39,494 bases of DNA from an uncultured Bacteroidales bacterium (GCA_902796835.1 CADBQP010000010.1:1-39494), one strand, 5' to 3'. Shown: positions 16,187-25,834, numbered from the stretch's first letter. Notes: generated by a model from the sequence alone, not told the origin. Program-made: numbers and translations.

Positions 16187-19033
16187 ATGCATACTCTGCT
16201 TTCACTTCCCCCAAACGTAGTATCTACATTTCACGAAATCACAGGCCTTACACCTAATGAATGGTTTTGCACGCACGACCCGATAGACCGAAAATTGGGT
16301 TCGGGCGGAGGCTCCGCATGGTTGCTCAATGCCTGCCACGAAGCAACGGAGCCAGCCACACCTTTTAATAAATGGATAAGTCAAGAAAAGCGCATTCTGC
16401 TTCATGCAGGCGGTCAAAGTCGCAGACTTCCATGCTACGCCCCATCTGGAAAAGTGCTCACACCTATACCCATGTTCAGATGGGAGAGCGGGCAGCGCAT
16501 TGACCAGACACTGCTCGACCTGCAAATGCCACTCTACAACCGCATACTCGACAAAGCACCCCAGGGGCTTCACACGCTGATAGCCTCAGGCGATGTTTAC
16601 ATACGAACCAGCGAACCACTGCAAGACATTCCTGAAGCTGATGTGGTATGCTACGGATTATGGGCTGAGCCTACAACCATCTCACACCACGGAGTATTCC
16701 TGCTAAACCGCGACAACCCGCACACACTTGATTTCGTATTGCAAAAGCCGACGCTTGAACAGCAGGCCCAGCTTATGCAAACTCACTATTCGCTCATGGA
16801 CATTGGCATTTGGCTTTTAAGTGACCGAGCCGTGGAACTGCTCATGAGAAAATCGAAGACACAGCAGGGCGAAATCGGATTCTATGATCTTTATAGCGAC
16901 TTTGGTCAGGCTCTTGGAACACATCCCACCAAACACGATGCCGAACTGCAATCGCTGAGCGTAGCCATTCTGCCTCTGCAAGGAGGCGAATTCTATCACT
17001 TCGGCACAGCACCCGAATTGCTTTCATCTGCCATGGCAATTCAAAACATTGTGAAAGACCAGCGACAGATTATTCAACTGCATGTAAAACGACAACCATC
17101 GCTTTTTACTCAGAACAGTCTCATACGTAGCCACTTTGACGAAACAAATGAATATATTTGGGTAGAAAATTCCTGTGTGCCGACCTCATGGACTCTCTCG
17201 CACCACCACATCATCACTGGAGTGCCTGTCAACGATTGGACTATTTCGCTGCCGCCACACATTTGTATAGACGTCGTACCCATAGGCAAAGATGGAATGG
17301 CTCTGCGCCCCTACGGATATTTCGACACCTTCCGTGGAAGCGCCACAGACGAAGGAACCCTCTTCATGGGAAAACCATGGAAATCTTGGCTCAATAGGCA
17401 CGGACTCAAAGCAGACGACATTAAGGGCAGCAGCGACATTCAGAGTGCCAGTCTGTTCCCCGTAGTAAACACTACCGATGAACTCAGAATCTGGTTGCAA
17501 TGGTTCCTGGACGATAAGCCTAATCAAGAGATGGCACAAAAATACTTGGAACTCACTCGCCTATCGGCTGACGAATTACAGGCTAAAGCCAATTTGCCAA
17601 GACTGGTGGCACAACGCCGAACATTTGGCAATGAATGTCTCACGAGGCTCTCCAAGAACTGGAAGAAGAGTATTTTTTATCAGGCCAACCTAAAAGACAT
17701 GGCTCAGAAATTTGCCACAGCCGGTCTACCATTGCCCGAAGAACTGCCCGAAGATGCTCCTCTTCTCACCAAAATCCACGATGCCATGTTCCGCGCCGAG
17801 GTGGAACGTCTGCAAGGCAACCCCGAAAGCGAAAGATTAAGCTCAAAGGCCTTTGGCTACCTGCGCGATGGCTTGACAGCCGACGTACTGAAACATCGAA
17901 GTTCACCAAGGCTAAATGTATTTCGCGACCAAATAGTATGGGGACGCAGCCCCGTGCGCATCGACCTGGCGGGAGGATGGACCGACACGCCACCTTTCTC
18001 GCTCACCGCCGGCGGAAACGTAGTGAATGTGGCCATAGAACTCAACGGACAACCGCCCTTACAAGTTTACATCAAGCCCTGTTCCGAACCAATTATCGTT
18101 TGTCGTTCTATCGACCTCGGCGCCATAGAGCGCATAGAGACCTATGAGGAACTCAAGCAATACAACAAAGTTGGGTCTCCATTCTCCATACCCAAAGCGG
18201 CACTCACGCTTGCAGGATTTTTGCCAGGATTCGGGACTGAACGTTATGATACACTTCGCCATCAACTTGAAGACTTTGGCGCAGGCATCGAAATAACCCT
18301 TCTTTCAGCCATTCCCGCGGGCTCCGGACTTGGAACAAGTTCCATTCTCGCTGCCACGGTGTTGGGAGCCATAAGCGATTTTTGCGCTCTGGAATGGGAT
18401 GCCAATGAAATATGTCATCGCACCTTAGTGCTTGAGCAGCTGCTAACTACTGGCGGTGGATGGCAAGACCAATACGGAGGTGTGTTGCCCGGGCTTAAAT
18501 TGCTTCAGACACAAAGTGGATTCCGCCAAGACCCCGTAACACGCTACCTGCCCGACGCTATTTTTACAAAGCCCGAACTCGAGGAACAGCATATCCTCTA
18601 CTATACAGGTGTAACACGAACTGCTAAACACATCTTAGCAGAAATTGTCAGAGGCATGTTCCTTAATAACAGCGAGCATCTGGAATTGCTTCACGAAATG
18701 AAGCAGCACGCCATAGAAATGTTTGAGGTGCTGCAACGCATTGATTTGGATGGCTATGGAAGATTGCTGCGCAAAACATGGCAGCAGAACCAAATGCTCG
18801 ACTGCGGCACAAACCCACCTATCATTGCTAAACTCTGTCAGCAAATTGATGATTTATGTGCCGGCTACAAACTGCCGGGAGCCGGAGGTGGAGGCTATCT
18901 CTATATGCTGGCCAAGGATGAAGTGGCTGCAAGGCGCATCAGAACAATTCTGTCTGACAATCCGCTGGGACCCAATGCCCGCTTTGTAAACATGAGTGTT
19001 TCAACAAAAGGAATGCAAGTGAGCCGAAGTTAA
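16187..19033 (+). CDS. fkp: Bifunctional L-fucokinase/L-fucose-1-phosphate guanylyltransferase
   Basis: A 948-residue fusion, the length of Bacteroides Fkp. The N-terminal half is the guanylyltransferase, with LGSGGGSAWLL (37-47) as nucleotide-binding loop and HAGGQSRRLPCYAPSGK. The C-terminal third is a GHMP kinase with SPVRIDLAGGWTDTPP (about 588-603), the ATP loop PAGSGLGTSS (about 709-718) and GAGGGGYLYML near the end. It converts L-fucose to fucose-1-phosphate and then GDP-fucose in the cytoplasm, the salvage route used by gut Bacteroidales to fucosylate capsule and glycoproteins. It is 37 bp after plsC and 39 bp before a nucleotidase-like gene. Both active-site regions appear intact. 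Confidence 0.95.
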   Translation: MHTLLSLPPNVVSTFHEITGLTPNEWFCTHDPIDRKLGSGGGSAWLLNACHEATEPATPFNKWISQEKRILLHAGGQSRRLPCYAPSGKVLTPIPMFRWESGQRIDQTLLDLQMPLYNRILDKAPQGLHTLIASGDVYIRTSEPLQDIPEADVVCYGLWAEPTTISHHGVFLLNRDNPHTLDFVLQKPTLEQQAQLMQTHYSLMDIGIWLLSDRAVELLMRKSKTQQGEIGFYDLYSDFGQALGTHPTKHDAELQSLSVAILPLQGGEFYHFGTAPELLSSAMAIQNIVKDQRQIIQLHVKRQPSLFTQNSLIRSHFDETNEYIWVENSCVPTSWTLSHHHIITGVPVNDWTISLPPHICIDVVPIGKDGMALRPYGYFDTFRGSATDEGTLFMGKPWKSWLNRHGLKADDIKGSSDIQSASLFPVVNTTDELRIWLQWFLDDKPNQEMAQKYLELTRLSADELQAKANLPRLVAQRRTFGNECLTRLSKNWKKSIFYQANLKDMAQKFATAGLPLPEELPEDAPLLTKIHDAMFRAEVERLQGNPESERLSSKAFGYLRDGLTADVLKHRSSPRLNVFRDQIVWGRSPVRIDLAGGWTDTPPFSLTAGGNVVNVAIELNGQPPLQVYIKPCSEPIIVCRSIDLGAIERIETYEELKQYNKVGSPFSIPKAALTLAGFLPGFGTERYDTLRHQLEDFGAGIEITLLSAIPAGSGLGTSSILAATVLGAISDFCALEWDANEICHRTLVLEQLLTTGGGWQDQYGGVLPGLKLLQTQSGFRQDPVTRYLPDAIFTKPELEEQHILYYTGVTRTAKHILAEIVRGMFLNNSEHLELLHEMKQHAIEMFEVLQRIDLDGYGRLLRKTWQQNQMLDCGTNPPIIAKLCQQIDDLCAGYKLPGAGGGGYLYMLAKDEVAARRIRTILSDNPLGPNARFVNMSVSTKGMQVSRS

Positions 19034-19072
19034 AAGAATATCAAGAATAAACATAAAAACTAAATCACAGAC

Positions 19073-20638
19073 ATGAAGCAAAAATTGTTAATAACAATCA
19101 TTACTCTGTGCGCCACCATAGGTTTATCGGCACAACATGCCACCATTGCCATTTTTAGCCTGAACGACTTTCACGGAGGCTTCGTAAAGGACACAAGCAA
19201 AGACATACCCGGTGTTGCCGCCATCTGGCAAACGCTCGACTCGCTACGCGCTATATATCCTCACAACATCACAGTGTCTGCAGGCGACAACTTCGGCGGT
19301 AGTTATTTCTATAAAGCCACTAAGGAGAAACCTCTGCCCGTCTTTTTCAATAAAATCGGAATAGATCTGTCGGCCGTGGGCAACCACGAATTCGATGACG
19401 GAGTGGAGAAACTTGCAAAGAAATGGGCCGACATACGCCCCGCAGGATGGGACATTACTTATGTTTGTGCAAACGTCACCGACTCTCTGGGTCAAATTCC
19501 TCTCTACATGCAGCCCACAGCTATTAGGGAAATACCCATTTCTCCAAAAAAAAGCGTAAAGGTTGGTTTCTTAGGCCTGCTCACATCCTCCACTCCGGCC
19601 CAAGTTTCGAAGAGCCGCATCAAAGGATTACAATTCAGCGGTGACTACAAAAGCGCCATAGAAAAATACAAGCATCAGATATCCAATGCAGACATTCGGC
19701 TCACTTTGATGCACGTAGGCACCACTATGAGAAACGGCAAGCCCGCATGGAACGATCCCGACGAAGCCAACCTCCTCAGCATCAACGACCCATTCTTCCA
19801 TGGTATGCTCACCGGCCATAGCCACGAGCCCGTGGTGGGACGCATCAACAATACTCAATATCCTGCCGTACAAGGTAAGTGGCATGGTGAATACATCAGC
19901 ATCATCAAGTGCCGCATCGACACTAACACGATGAAGGTGGTGAGTGCTGAGCCCGAGTTAGTGCATGTTAATCCGAACATTACACTGGATAGCGAAAAAC
20001 AGGCTTTGGCCAACTACATAGACTCACTGCTACGCACAACAACCATAGGCGGCGAACCACTAGAAGAGAAAATAGCCTACAGCAGAGAGCAGCTCATTCA
20101 CGACCGTAGCGACAAATACAAACAGACCCGCATGGGCGAACTGGTTTGCGAATCCTATGCAGAGGCTGCGCGCAAAGCTGGCAGTTATCCCGACGAACAA
20201 GTCATCATTGGTATGAGCCACTTCGGCAGCATACGCGGTGGATTTAACAAGGGTATAGTCAGAGTGCTCGACGTTGGTGAAGCGTTGCCCTTTGCCAATA
20301 GCATCAAGGTCTTTGAACTAAGCGGCAAACAGATTAAAAAACTTGTAGATTTTGGCCTGCATAACGAAAAATATGGCTGGCTGCAAACCGGTTGGCTCGA
20401 GATAGAAACCAACGCACATCGCCACGTAAGAAGGCTCAACTACATATCGCCAAAAGGGAAAAGGATAAAAATAAAGAACAGAAAAAAATATCTCGTAGCC
20501 GTTGATAGCTACCAAGCCGAGGGGGGCGATGGTTACGGGCCTTTCTACTTCATTCCACAGTGTGAAATAAAACTCAAGGGTCTGCCCAACACTATGGAGG
20601 CCTTCACCAAATATCTCAAAGAAATCAAAACCTTCTAA
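19073..20638 (+). CDS. 5'-nucleotidase/UshA-family metallophosphoesterase, exported
   Basis: A 521-residue protein with a signal peptide (cleavage near LSAQ, about residue 21). The calcineurin-like metallophosphoesterase domain (about 22-280) carries NDFHGG (31-36), SAGDNFGGS (Asp72), GNHEFDDG (103-110), LMHVGT and TGHSHEP (about 247-253), the full set of metal-binding motifs. The C-terminal 5'-nucleotidase domain (about 320-521) contains GEALPFANS and the substrate-stacking-type region VDSYQAEGGDGYGPF. It likely hydrolyses nucleotides or related phosphate esters in the periplasm. Its exact substrate is not evident. Confidence 0.9.
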   Translation: MKQKLLITIITLCATIGLSAQHATIAIFSLNDFHGGFVKDTSKDIPGVAAIWQTLDSLRAIYPHNITVSAGDNFGGSYFYKATKEKPLPVFFNKIGIDLSAVGNHEFDDGVEKLAKKWADIRPAGWDITYVCANVTDSLGQIPLYMQPTAIREIPISPKKSVKVGFLGLLTSSTPAQVSKSRIKGLQFSGDYKSAIEKYKHQISNADIRLTLMHVGTTMRNGKPAWNDPDEANLLSINDPFFHGMLTGHSHEPVVGRINNTQYPAVQGKWHGEYISIIKCRIDTNTMKVVSAEPELVHVNPNITLDSEKQALANYIDSLLRTTTIGGEPLEEKIAYSREQLIHDRSDKYKQTRMGELVCESYAEAARKAGSYPDEQVIIGMSHFGSIRGGFNKGIVRVLDVGEALPFANSIKVFELSGKQIKKLVDFGLHNEKYGWLQTGWLEIETNAHRHVRRLNYISPKGKRIKIKNRKKYLVAVDSYQAEGGDGYGPFYFIPQCEIKLKGLPNTMEAFTKYLKEIKTF

Positions 20639-20654
20639 CGCTCAAGGCTCACAC

Positions 20655-21791
20655 ATGGGAATTTTCACCTTGCCACCCAAATTACCACATACAGATTTGG
20701 ACTACGATCTCTTTATGAGAAATCCTGAAGGAGTTCCTGTGCGACGGCTAAAGCGCACACTTCCTGCCGAATGGTTTCCACAAAGTGCCGTGCAACTCAC
20801 ATGGCCACACACAGCCACGGATTGGAACTACATGCTCAATGAAATTACCGAAACCTACGTAAGACTGGCCTACGAGATAGCCATTCGCGAAAAGCTGCTC
20901 ATTGTGACACCTGAGCCCGAAGCCGTTGAACAACTTTTGAAAGAACGCCTGCCCCAACGAGCCACAAAGCACATAGTTTACGTGGCATGCCCCACCAACG
21001 ACACATGGGCTCGCGACCATGGTTTTATTACAGTGGTAGGTACAGGAGGCAACGAACTCCTGGATTTCTCCTTCAATGGTTGGGGCGGAAAATTTGAAAG
21101 TTCGCTCGACAATGCCATCAACCGCCATATCTTCGATGCAGGTATTGCCACGGGCACCTATGTAGACTGCCTCGATATTGTGCTTGAAGGCGGTAGTATC
21201 GAAAGCGACGGAATGGGCACACTACTCACCACAGCCTGCTGCCTCAATGCCCCAGGCCGCAACGGAGACGACTGCCACATAGAGAGCGAACTCATGGAAA
21301 GGCTGGGAGTGGAACGCATATTGTGGCTGCACCATGGTCATCTGGAGGGTGACGACACCGACGGGCACATTGACACCCTGGCTCGCCTTTGCCCATATAA
21401 TCAAATTGCATACGTAAAATGTGACGACCCTTCCGACTCCATCCATTTCGACGAGTTAATGGCCATGGAGCGCGAGCTCAAGACATTTACAACCCTCAGC
21501 GGAGACCCCTACACCCTTGTGCCTCTCCCTCATCCATCACCCATCTACGACTCCGATGGGAAACGGCTTCCTGCCACCTATGCCAACTTTCTTATAACCA
21601 ACAGTGCCATTATATACCCCACCTATCGCCAGCCTGAATTCGACGAACAAGCACGCAAGGCACTGCAAAAAATTTTTCCAAAATACGACCTCGTGGGAAT
21701 CGATGCTACAGCACTCATTCAGCAACATGGCTCCATTCATTGTGCCACGATGCAGTTTCCTAAAGGGGTAATTAATACTCAGCAAGCATGA
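20655..21791 (+). CDS. aguA: Agmatine deiminase
   Basis: A 378-residue member of the agmatine/peptidyl-arginine deiminase (PAD_porph) family without a signal peptide, so cytoplasmic. Family motifs are present: TWARDHGFI, LEGGSIESDGMGTLLTT, HGHLEGDDTDGHIDTLAR and the catalytic-cysteine region GSIHCATMQFP (Cys363). It converts agmatine to N-carbamoylputrescine and ammonia. The next gene, overlapping by 4 bp (ATGA), encodes the enzyme for the next step, which strongly supports agmatine over peptidyl arginine as substrate. Confidence 0.93.
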   Translation: MGIFTLPPKLPHTDLDYDLFMRNPEGVPVRRLKRTLPAEWFPQSAVQLTWPHTATDWNYMLNEITETYVRLAYEIAIREKLLIVTPEPEAVEQLLKERLPQRATKHIVYVACPTNDTWARDHGFITVVGTGGNELLDFSFNGWGGKFESSLDNAINRHIFDAGIATGTYVDCLDIVLEGGSIESDGMGTLLTTACCLNAPGRNGDDCHIESELMERLGVERILWLHHGHLEGDDTDGHIDTLARLCPYNQIAYVKCDDPSDSIHFDELMAMERELKTFTTLSGDPYTLVPLPHPSPIYDSDGKRLPATYANFLITNSAIIYPTYRQPEFDEQARKALQKIFPKYDLVGIDATALIQQHGSIHCATMQFPKGVINTQQA

Positions 21792-22681
21792 AAGTAGCCA
21801 TCATCCAAGGACGTTGCACAGACAATGCCACCGAAAACCGCCAGCAACTCTTCCACAAAATAAAAGAAGCCGCACAACACGGAGCACAATTAGTGGTGCT
21901 GCAAGAGTTGCACGACACACCCTATTTTTGCCAAACCGAAAACGTAGACAATTTCGACCTAGCCGTCAGCATTCCCGGCCCTGTCACCGACCTCTATGCT
22001 CAAGTGGCACGCGAGGCTCGCGTTGTCATAGTAACAAGCCTCTTCGAACGCCGAGCTGCAGGTCTTTATCATAATACGGCCGTGGTATTCGAGTCGGACG
22101 GAAGCATAGCTGGCACTTATCGCAAAATGCACATTCCCGATGATCCGGCCTACTACGAGAAGTTCTATTTCACGCCTGGCGACCTCGGTTTTCGCCCTGT
22201 TCAGACAAGCGTGGGACGTCTCGGCGTGCAAGTATGTTGGGACCAGTGGTATCCCGAGGGAGCACGTCTCATGGCGCTTCAGGGAGCCGATCTCCTCATC
22301 TACCCCACAGCCATTGGCTATGCGGCCGACGACACACCTGAAGAGCAACAACGTCAGCGTCAGGCTTGGCAACTTGTGCAGCGCGGACATGCCGTGGCCA
22401 ACGGGCTACCCGTTATCACGGTGAATCGTACCGGCCATGAGCCCGACCCCAGCGGACAAACGGCAGGCATTGAGTTTTGGGGCACCAGTTTTGTGTGTGG
22501 CCCACAAGGCGAATTGCTTTATGAAGCCCCCGAACACGAAGAGGCCAATGCCATCATTGACATCAACCTTGAGCGCAGCGAACAAGTGCGTCGATGGTGG
22601 CCTTTCTTGCGCGACCGCCGCATAGAAGCCTTCGGAGGGCTAATGCAACGATATATCGACGGCACCACATCTCCAGCCTAA
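21788..22681 (+). CDS. aguB: N-carbamoylputrescine amidase
   Basis: A 297-residue nitrilase-superfamily enzyme with the Glu-Lys-Cys triad: Glu40 (VVLQELHD), Lys113 (YRKMHIPDD) and Cys150 (GVQVCWDQWYPE). The CWDQWYPEGAR and EFWGTSFVCGPQGE segments are characteristic of the AguB branch. It hydrolyses N-carbamoylputrescine to putrescine, CO2 and ammonia. The start overlaps the aguA stop (21788-21791). It is the last gene of the plsC-to-aguB run and is followed by a perfect inverted repeat. Confidence 0.94.
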   Translation: MKVAIIQGRCTDNATENRQQLFHKIKEAAQHGAQLVVLQELHDTPYFCQTENVDNFDLAVSIPGPVTDLYAQVAREARVVIVTSLFERRAAGLYHNTAVVFESDGSIAGTYRKMHIPDDPAYYEKFYFTPGDLGFRPVQTSVGRLGVQVCWDQWYPEGARLMALQGADLLIYPTAIGYAADDTPEEQQRQRQAWQLVQRGHAVANGLPVITVNRTGHEPDPSGQTAGIEFWGTSFVCGPQGELLYEAPEHEEANAIIDINLERSEQVRRWWPFLRDRRIEAFGGLMQRYIDGTTSPA

Positions 22682-22780
22682 TCAAGGGGTTCCAGAAATC
22701 AAATACGATGCTGGGAAACACTATATCTGGCAGTTGGAACGAGTCTGATAGTTCATCGCAGATGAGGGTGTGTCAAAATT

Positions 22781-22825
22781 GCAGTGAACCCCGAAAGTTT
22801 TTGTCTAACTTTCGGGGTTCACTGC
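22781..22825. terminator. Perfect 19-bp inverted repeat, likely bidirectional terminator
   Basis: Arms 22781-22799 and 22807-22825 are exactly complementary around a 7-nt loop, between convergent aguB and the TPR gene. On the minus strand the stem is followed by AATTTTG; on the plus strand the tail is less T-rich. The preceding sequence GAGGGTGTGTCAAAA resembles insertion-sequence ends, so a mobile-element origin cannot be excluded. Confidence 0.7.
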
Positions 22826-22859
22826 ATTTATCACTTTCTTTATTCTACGCAAAGTTTTT

Positions 22860-24395
22860 TTATTTGCCCATCGACTTGAGGTAGGCATCAGCCTTCTTGC
22901 CAAGGTCGGCTTCGGGATCGCGCTTCAGGAGTTCATTGCAATTAATGCGGGCACTGTCGTAATTATCGTGCTGGATATCGTAGAAGAGCAAATACTGATA
23001 GGCCTGAGCCTCCTGGTCCTCGTAGCCTTCCTTTCCTGCTGCACGACGAAGAACTTCTTCATAGAGTGCCTTCACGTCATCCTGAGGCTTTGTTCCGTCC
23101 ATCACATGGAGCTGAGCACGTGTTACAGCTATGCCTACGTTTCCAGGATTAAGGGCCTCCACCTTGTCGAGGGTTGCATCGAGCTTAGTTATCAAGTTTG
23201 CCTGCTTCTCCATATCTCCGGCTTTAAATGCTGCGGTTGCTGCTGCACCATACATGCGAGCCAACTTGAAGTAGTCGGCATTGCGCGCACGGTCGCCGAG
23301 TTTGTCGAGATATTTGCTGAACTCTACGATTGCCTCGTCTGATCGGCCAGCCGAAGCCAAATTGTCGGCCAGTTCCTTATAGCCATCCACCTTGGTTGAG
23401 TCGATGGCAAGAGCTTTCTGCATATATTCTACGGCTTCTTCATACTTCTGCAACTCATTGTAGAGTTTGGCGATGTGGTAGTAGTCAAGGTAAAGATAGA
23501 GGCTATCCTCGTGTTCTTTATTTACAATGTAGCTTGCCGACTGATGGGCTGTGTTCAAGTCGGTTGAAAGCATGCTGCTGTTGTAGCGGGCCAAATCGGC
23601 AAAGAAACGCATACGCTTGAATACGAGGTTGTCGGGATCGAAGGGCTGCACTTCGTTCACGATGTCGACCATACGCTTTGCATACTCATCACTTTTTGTG
23701 CCATCGGCTGCAGCAACGGCGTAGAGAGAGAGCAGATAGTTTTCGCAGGCACGAATGTCGATGTCGTCTTTGGTGTGAGGCACTTCCTTGTAATAGGTCT
23801 CATAATAGCTCACAGCCTTGGGATATTCGCTGAGCTCCTCATAGCAAATGTCGCCCAGGTTTTTGGCAGCATCGTAGTTATTAGGCTCAATGGTTCTGAT
23901 TTTCTCGAACATTTCCATTGACACGGTGGGGTTTACGTGCTTGTAAACGCGTGCACTATTGCGCATGGCATACATGTTTGTGGAGTCGAGCATAAGGATT
24001 TCGTCGAATTTCTGTCCGGCCTGACCATACTGGCGGCTTGCCATGTATACTTCAGCCTGGAGTACGAGGGCATTCATATTCTGTGCATCGAGGCTATAGG
24101 CACGTTCGCCACACTGACGGGCGCAGAGGAACACGTTGTGATCGAGGAAGAAGGTTCCGACAGAGATGAGTTGGTTCTTGTCGTTACGTATCTTTCTCAT
24201 CAGTTTAGAATAGTTGTCATTGGCCTTGTCAGGATCGGTCATCTGATATTCAATAACGCTGTTGGCCAGGGTCTGTATGTCGGCCTTCATCGGTACGACT
24301 TCAATAGGCCGCTTGTTGGCCTGCGCCCGTGCACCCGAGAGGCCCACACAGGCGAACAAAAGTAGCAGCACGCTACGGAAAAGAGTTTTTTTCAT
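22860..24395 (-). CDS. Exported tetratricopeptide repeat protein of the TonB cluster
   Basis: A 511-residue protein with a signal peptide (cleavage near ARAQ, residue 25) followed by consecutive helix-turn-helix TPR-like units across most of the chain, for example NMNALVLQAEVYMASRQYGQ (about 98-117) and KYEEAVEYMQKALAIDSTKV (about 315-334). It is probably a periplasmic scaffold. It is the last gene of the exbB-exbD-exbD-tonB-PstS-like-TPR cluster, an order seen repeatedly in Bacteroidales, and has its own candidate -7 box at 24440-24447. No catalytic motif is visible; its partner is unknown. Confidence 0.88.
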   Translation of the reverse strand: MKKTLFRSVLLLLFACVGLSGARAQANKRPIEVVPMKADIQTLANSVIEYQMTDPDKANDNYSKLMRKIRNDKNQLISVGTFFLDHNVFLCARQCGERAYSLDAQNMNALVLQAEVYMASRQYGQAGQKFDEILMLDSTNMYAMRNSARVYKHVNPTVSMEMFEKIRTIEPNNYDAAKNLGDICYEELSEYPKAVSYYETYYKEVPHTKDDIDIRACENYLLSLYAVAAADGTKSDEYAKRMVDIVNEVQPFDPDNLVFKRMRFFADLARYNSSMLSTDLNTAHQSASYIVNKEHEDSLYLYLDYYHIAKLYNELQKYEEAVEYMQKALAIDSTKVDGYKELADNLASAGRSDEAIVEFSKYLDKLGDRARNADYFKLARMYGAAATAAFKAGDMEKQANLITKLDATLDKVEALNPGNVGIAVTRAQLHVMDGTKPQDDVKALYEEVLRRAAGKEGYEDQEAQAYQYLLFYDIQHDNYDSARINCNELLKRDPEADLGKKADAYLKSMGK

Positions 24396-24439
24396 TCTTT
24401 ATAAATTATTTTTTGTTGTTATTTCTCGCTTTTGACTTG

Positions 24440-24447
24440 CAAAATTA
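24440..24447 (-). promoter_or_regulatory. Candidate internal promoter (-7 box) for the TPR gene
   Basis: The minus strand reads TAATTTTGCAAG, about 45 bp before the start codon, within a 239-bp A/T-rich gap after the PstS-like gene. No convincing -33 element was found. Confidence 0.45.
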
Positions 24448-24634
24448 TGCTTTTTTGAGCAAACATGAGAACTAATGACAAGTTTTTTTCGCTTTTCAAT
24501 AAACGTTAACGCTTTGAATAGCATTTGTGAAGGCTTTTTAACACCCTCACTTTACATTTGGCTTCATGACCACACGCGTAACGGTTGTAAATGCTGAAAG
24601 AAACGCACGGGTGAAGGTGATTGTCGCTGCAGGC

Positions 24635-25567
24635 TTAATGGACTTCAACACTGCGTACGGTTACTTGCTGATAGGGCAGCATTTGCGAGTGATTGCAGAT
24701 GATGCGCTGTCCTTGGTCGCCCTTAAGGAAGAAATAGAAATTGCGCACCATAGAACGCTGTCGCGGATCGGAAGTTATTACATAGATGGTTCTCACCAAA
24801 GGATAGGCGCCGGTCCCGATGTAGTATTGGTAGGGGCGATAATAGGCCTCATTGGCGCCCGTGAATCGGCTCACTTTCATAACTTTGTAGTCGAGATGGG
24901 CAAACGAACTGAGGGCCGCCGTGTCGGTTGGAGCCTTGAGCCAATTGGCGCCAAGCACTCCTATGATAGTGGGATCGTCCTTCACCAAATCGATGACGGC
25001 CTCGTTGCTCCCTTGGGCATAGACATTGCCAGCAATGTCTTTTCCGTGGTTGAGCGAGTCTTTCATGTATCGTACAGTACTGGAACCGCTGGCATCGAAA
25101 ACCATTTTGAGTTCACCCTTACGCCTGGAGTTCTTGAGCTGCTCCCAACGGGTTATTTTTCCGCTGACTATACCCTTCACCTCATCGAGGGTAATGAGGC
25201 TGTCGCCGCTGTTTTTGTTTACTATCAGTGCCAAAGCATCTGTGGCTATGGGACTTTGCATTACCTTGAGGCTATGACTTTTCACGATGTCTTTCTCGTC
25301 GGCCGTCAGTGCGCGAGTGGCCACACATAGGCGCAAACTATCGTTGAGGAACAGACGCAAAACGGAGTCCTCGGTAGTGAATACTGGTTTCATCACAGCC
25401 TCCACATGTTTCTTGGCAAAGGTTTGCTCGAGTTCGTCCATAATGGGTTTGAAGGTGCCGTCAAAGGCTACTACCACGTCGTCGGCATTAAGCCAGTTGG
25501 GGTCGACTTTCTTATTGCAAGCAGAGAAAAGGATGAGAAGCAACAGTAGTGAAAGGACTTGTTTCAT
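24635..25567 (-). CDS. PstS-like substrate-binding lipoprotein
   Basis: A 310-residue lipoprotein (lipobox LFSAC, Cys17) of the phosphate-binding PBP-like family. VVVAFDGTFKPIMDELEQTF, an IVNKNSGDSLITLDEVKGI segment, FDASGSSTVRYMKDSL (binding-loop-like) and the DPRQRSMVRNFYFFLKGDQG end match the fold. No pstCAB genes are adjacent, and its place between tonB and a TPR gene is the standard Bacteroidales arrangement. It may serve the TonB system or sense a ligand rather than feed an ABC transporter. Phosphate as ligand is a family-based guess. Confidence 0.85.
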   Translation of the reverse strand: MKQVLSLLLLLILFSACNKKVDPNWLNADDVVVAFDGTFKPIMDELEQTFAKKHVEAVMKPVFTTEDSVLRLFLNDSLRLCVATRALTADEKDIVKSHSLKVMQSPIATDALALIVNKNSGDSLITLDEVKGIVSGKITRWEQLKNSRRKGELKMVFDASGSSTVRYMKDSLNHGKDIAGNVYAQGSNEAVIDLVKDDPTIIGVLGANWLKAPTDTAALSSFAHLDYKVMKVSRFTGANEAYYRPYQYYIGTGAYPLVRTIYVITSDPRQRSMVRNFYFFLKGDQGQRIICNHSQMLPYQQVTVRSVEVH

Positions 25568-25671
25568 ATTGAAATGGGATTATAAGTTTCTTCAGGTTTT
25601 TGCGAGTGCCTATCTGTGCTTATTGCCATGGAGCACGTCTACAAAAAAGGCGGTATTTTGCTATTGCGAGA

Positions 25672-25713
25672 TTGCGCAGCAAATTTAATATTTCTTTGAA
25701 ATTTGCTGCGCGA
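25672..25713. promoter_or_regulatory. Strong hairpin with embedded -7 box upstream of the PstS-like gene
   Basis: Arms 25674-25686 and 25699-25711 (gcgcagcaaattt and its exact complement) form a 13-bp stem, extendable to 15 with a G-T pair, with a 12-nt loop. On the minus strand the promoter-like TAAATTTG (25680-25687) sits in one arm, about 105 bp before the PstS-like start. No T run follows, so a simple terminator is unlikely. Confidence 0.5.
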
Positions 25714-25770
25714 ATTCTAAAAAGTTTTTTGCCGCAAATGCTTTTTCCAGCTTTTTGGGGCAGCATAAAG

Positions 25771-25808
25771 AAGAGAGCTGCCGGGAATAGAGTCCTGGCA
25801 GCTCTCTT
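25771..25808 (-). terminator. Terminator or attenuator after tonB
   Basis: A 12-bp perfect stem (25771-25782 with 25797-25808), extendable to 15 bp with one G-T pair, lies 26 bp after the tonB stop. The minus-strand tail CTTTATG is only weakly T-rich, so partial read-through into the PstS-like gene is plausible. Confidence 0.7.
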
Positions 25809-25834
25809 TAGAGTAATTCAGAAAAAATTGGGAA

